Of a stretch of DNA of 7,201 nucleotides, positions 5,850 through 7,201 are shown piece after piece. Below the pieces are notes generated by a model. That model saw nothing but the letters and a program-made list of their open reading frames with translations, ran no database searches and had not been told where the DNA came from. The first letter of the stretch is position 1. Each line of letters opens with the position of its first letter. Source of the DNA: Anaerolineales bacterium (GTDB taxonomy: Bacteria > Chloroflexota > Anaerolineae > UBA7937); the NCBI GenBank assembly GCA_030593425.1, contig JAUVHF010000076.1, positions 1-7,201 on the forward strand. The letters run 5' to 3'. The translations under genes and the position numbers were made by a program.

Positions 5850-5909
5850 TCCTACAGGATGGTCAGCCCGTCCTGCTACGACTTGGGCCAGGGATCGTTG
5901 GCTGACCAT
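5850..5909 (-). repeat. Hairpin repeat copy 3, long form, right flank of RT cassette
   Basis: Arms ATGGTCAGCC (5859-5868) and GGCTGACCAT (5900-5909) pair over 10 bp. Read on the minus strand, the family features appear: the left arm is followed at once by CCAACGAT (plus-strand 5894-5901), and the right arm is followed by CCTGTAGGA (plus-strand 5850-5858). About 25 nt (5869-5893) separate the loop motif from the other arm. Positions 5850-5866 are the exact reverse complement of 2785-2801. On the plus strand the hairpin lies in the acetyltransferase leader, 20 nt before its start codon, where it could influence expression. Confidence 0.85.
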
Positions 5910-5929
5910 AGACAGGAGGGCTTACGAGG

Positions 5930-6841
5930 ATGAAGGTGAACTATCGTCTGGCTGAGGAGAGAGACCTAGATGGCACCCATCACATTATGGTGGAAGCGTT
6001 GGATCAATTCGCCCTGCAGATGGGCCGCCCCTTGATAAAGGCAGATTTCGAGGATTATCTGCCTCTTTGGCACCATTTTTTCGCCACCAGCGATGAGGGC
6101 TTTTGGGTAGCGGAGGTGAGAGGAAAGTTGGCCGGCTTCGCCTGTAGCATTGTCAGGGATGGCTTTTGGTTCCTATCCCACCTCATGGTGCTCCCGGAGT
6201 TCCAAGGCCAGGGGATCGGGGGGGAACTTTTGGCCAGAACCCTCCAAGGAGCCCCGCGGGAGGAGGTAAAGATAATCGCCACTTATGCCGATGCCTCTAA
6301 CTGGCCCTCCATCTCCCTATACGCTCGACACGGGATGTTCCCTCGCGTCCCCGTCCTTCGCATGAGAGGAAGTATCATCTCTATGAGGCTGGAGCAGAGA
6401 GAGGCAGAGCCACCTGAGTTCCAAGTGGCCGGGCTATCGGAAGAGACGGTGGCTATGCTGGGGGAGATCGATGAGAAGATCCGCGGGGCCAAGCGCCACA
6501 TAGATCACCGGTACTGGTTGGGAGCACCAGAGATGCGCTGTTACCTCTTTAGGGAGAGGAAGAGAGCCATCGCTTACGCCTATCTCTCCGATGAGGGCCA
6601 TATAGGTCCCCTGGCTACGCTGAAAGGTAAATATATGCGCCCCATTCTAGGGTTCGCCATCGATCGTCTCTCCGATCAAGGTGTGGATACCTTCATCGTT
6701 CGCGTCCCGGGCATAAACACAGAGGCCGTCTCCCTCCTCTACGAGCGGGGGTTCACCATCCAGGAGATGCACCTCCTCATCTCCTCCCTCCCCTTCGGTC
6801 GCTGGGAGAATTATGTTATCTCCCGCCCATCGCTCCTATGA
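5930..6841 (+). CDS. GNAT-family N-acetyltransferase (double-domain size)
   Basis: A 303-residue protein. The N-terminal half is a standard GNAT fold. Strand beta4 is FWFLSHLMVLPEF (79-91), followed by the acetyl-CoA pyrophosphate-binding motif Q92-x2-G95-x-G97 (FQGQGIGGELL), then the Asn-containing segment DASNWPSISLYARHGMF (121-137), typical of motif B. The C-terminal half (about 165-303) repeats the general pattern without a clear QxxGxG. It has ALGFAIDRL-like and TEAVSLLYERGFTIQEM segments (264-280) reminiscent of a degenerate second GNAT domain. The substrate cannot be told. AGGAGG (5914-5919) lies 10 nt before the ATG; a GAGG touching the ATG is too close to be the main site. A consensus promoter and a repeat hairpin precede it, so it is probably transcribed on its own and not with the RT gene. 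There is no evidence it belongs to the RT system. Confidence 0.88.
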   Translation: MKVNYRLAEERDLDGTHHIMVEALDQFALQMGRPLIKADFEDYLPLWHHFFATSDEGFWVAEVRGKLAGFACSIVRDGFWFLSHLMVLPEFQGQGIGGELLARTLQGAPREEVKIIATYADASNWPSISLYARHGMFPRVPVLRMRGSIISMRLEQREAEPPEFQVAGLSEETVAMLGEIDEKIRGAKRHIDHRYWLGAPEMRCYLFRERKRAIAYAYLSDEGHIGPLATLKGKYMRPILGFAIDRLSDQGVDTFIVRVPGINTEAVSLLYERGFTIQEMHLLISSLPFGRWENYVISRPSLL

Positions 6842-6942
6842 GCCTGGCCTTTCCTTACAGGACCGGAGGACAGCAGCGAGGAAAAGGAACCGCCGGATTC
6901 TTAAACCCCGTCACGATGAAGCCCCAATGAGAACCAAGGCCT

Positions 6943-6971
6943 GCCCCCCTGGCCTGTCAGGGGCCGGGGGC
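6943..6971. repeat. GC-rich hairpin next to repeat copy 4, between convergent genes
   Basis: GCCCCC (6943-6948) pairs with GGGGGC (6966-6971), and GGCC (6951-6954) with GGCC (6962-6965). An alternative fold is CCCCTG/CAGGGG (6946-6963). The region shares a C-run plus GGCCTGTCA with the insert of hairpin copy 2 (2751-2764 against 6944-6959), so copy 4 may be a longer family member starting here. It lies about 100 nt after the acetyltransferase stop and could end that transcript, though no T-tract follows. Confidence 0.5.
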
Positions 6972-6990
6972 TCAGGATCGGGCAGTTCAA

Positions 6991-7023
6991 ATCCCGAGCC
7001 AACGATCTCGGGATCCTGTAGGG
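6991..7023 (+). repeat. Hairpin repeat copy 4, simple form
   Basis: Arms ATCCCGAG (6991-6998) and CTCGGGAT (7007-7014) enclose CCAACGAT (6999-7006). The tail CCTGTAGGG (7015-7023) follows. The layout is identical to copy 1, with a different but still perfectly complementary arm. CAGGATC (6973-6979) is complementary to GATCCTG (7012-7018), so the right arm and tail can form a competing stem. It sits between the convergent acetyltransferase gene and the partial minus-strand gene at the right edge. Confidence 0.85.
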
Positions 7024-7034
7024 ACATCTAGCAA

Positions 7035-7201
7035 CTAAGCCCAAATACCCAAGGCCCGTAAATTCAAACTATCGCTCCAGTTCCCCCCATCGATGGAGAA
7101 TACACGAAATTTAACACTGGTTGCACTAGGGTTATAAGTGTTCACGCCCCACCAACCACCCACCCCAGTCATATCAATCGTGGCTACCACACCAAGGGGG
7201 G
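7035..7201 (-). CDS. Partial CDS, C-terminal 54 residues of an unidentified protein
   Basis: On the minus strand one frame is open from the right edge of the window to a TAG at 7035-7037. It reads PLGVVATIDMTGVGGWWGVN, then a segment rich in Thr, Asn, Val and Phe, and ends in LNLRALGIWA. The start lies outside the window. The high content of Gly, Trp, Asn, Ser and alternating hydrophobics suggests a secreted beta-sheet domain, but no family is recognised. The frame is supported by its amino-acid character and by the stop falling just before the repeat hairpin. The length is short enough that a chance frame cannot be fully excluded. Confidence 0.6.
   Translation of the reverse strand, partial: PLGVVATIDMTGVGGWWGVNTYNPSATSVKFRVFSIDGGNWSDSLNLRALGIWA

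Larger units (their letters stand above)
5510..5929. other. 420-bp gene-free region downstream of the RT gene
   Basis: No credible gene is seen. In order: the closed structured RNA 5518-5721, a 7-bp stem at 5749-5787, a consensus promoter (5799-5826), hairpin copy 3 in inverted orientation (5850-5909), and the ribosome-binding site AGGAGG (5914-5919) of the acetyltransferase gene. Open frames crossing this stretch have no domain content and run through the paired arms of the RNA, so I treat them as chance. Confidence 0.8.

Noticed and set aside
5537..5905. Possible small protein of 122 codons after the RT gene
   Set aside because: It runs through the paired arms of the 3' RNA, the promoter and hairpin copy 3. 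Its composition is not protein-like and no ribosome-binding site was seen.
6848..6862. Fifth hairpin repeat copy suggested by CCTTACAGGA
   Set aside because: The string has one extra base compared with TCCTACAGG, and no complementary arms or CCAACGAT motif lie beside it.

Overview
The window looks like chromosomal DNA from a GC-rich bacterium, most likely of the phylum Chloroflexota (Anaerolineae-like). This rests on a membrane-anchored protein with a long Thr-Pro linker, on an ECF sigma/anti-sigma pair with a Pro/Glu/Ala-rich two-TM anti-sigma factor, and on overall base composition. It is an inference from style, not from a marker gene.

Layout, left to right. (1) 52-1083, minus: an exported, membrane-anchored protein (TM segment, helical region, Thr-Pro linker, beta-rich C-terminal domain). 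(2) 1161-1244, minus: tRNA-Leu(CAA) with a clear promoter at 1259-1287. (3) 1297-1887 and 1914-2660, plus: ECF sigma factor and its zinc-finger anti-sigma factor, probably one operon. (4) 2643-5909: an unusual retroelement-like cassette. Its centre is a single 824-residue protein made of two complete group II intron-like reverse transcriptase (RT) plus thumb/maturase units in tandem. Both units keep the catalytic aspartates. (5) 5930-6841, plus: a GNAT-type acetyltransferase behind a consensus promoter. (6) 7035-7201, minus: the last 54 codons of a gene that runs off the right edge.

The RT cassette is the striking part. The RT gene is flanked on both sides by stretches that fold into closed RNA structures: 2810-2963, closed by a perfect 14-bp stem, and 5518-5721, closed by a perfect 15-bp stem. 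The two RNAs share a 19-nt core (16/19 identical). Two of the three differences fall in a 6-bp stem and are compensated on the other strand (GTGTCC/GGACAC against GTGCTC/GAGCAC), and both can form a pseudoknot in the same topological place. Outside the two RNAs lie hairpins that carry a perfect 17-bp inverted repeat (2785-2801 and 5850-5866).

Those hairpins belong to a small repeat family seen four times here. In the simple copies (2654-2686 and 6991-7023) an 8-nt arm ATNNNNAG is followed by loop CCAACGAT, the complementary arm CTNNNNAT and tail CCTGTAGGR. The four middle arm bases differ between copies but stay complementary. The left flanking hairpin begins just where a promoter (TTGACA, 17 bp, TACACT) would start transcription.

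Working hypothesis (inference): a two-headed RT acting with two related, pseudoknotted non-coding RNAs, either as a mobile retroelement or as a domesticated (for example defence-type) RT-ncRNA system. No group II intron domain V, no endonuclease domain and no DGR template/variable repeat pair was found, so it is not an ordinary group II intron or DGR. I do not recognise this arrangement as a named system.
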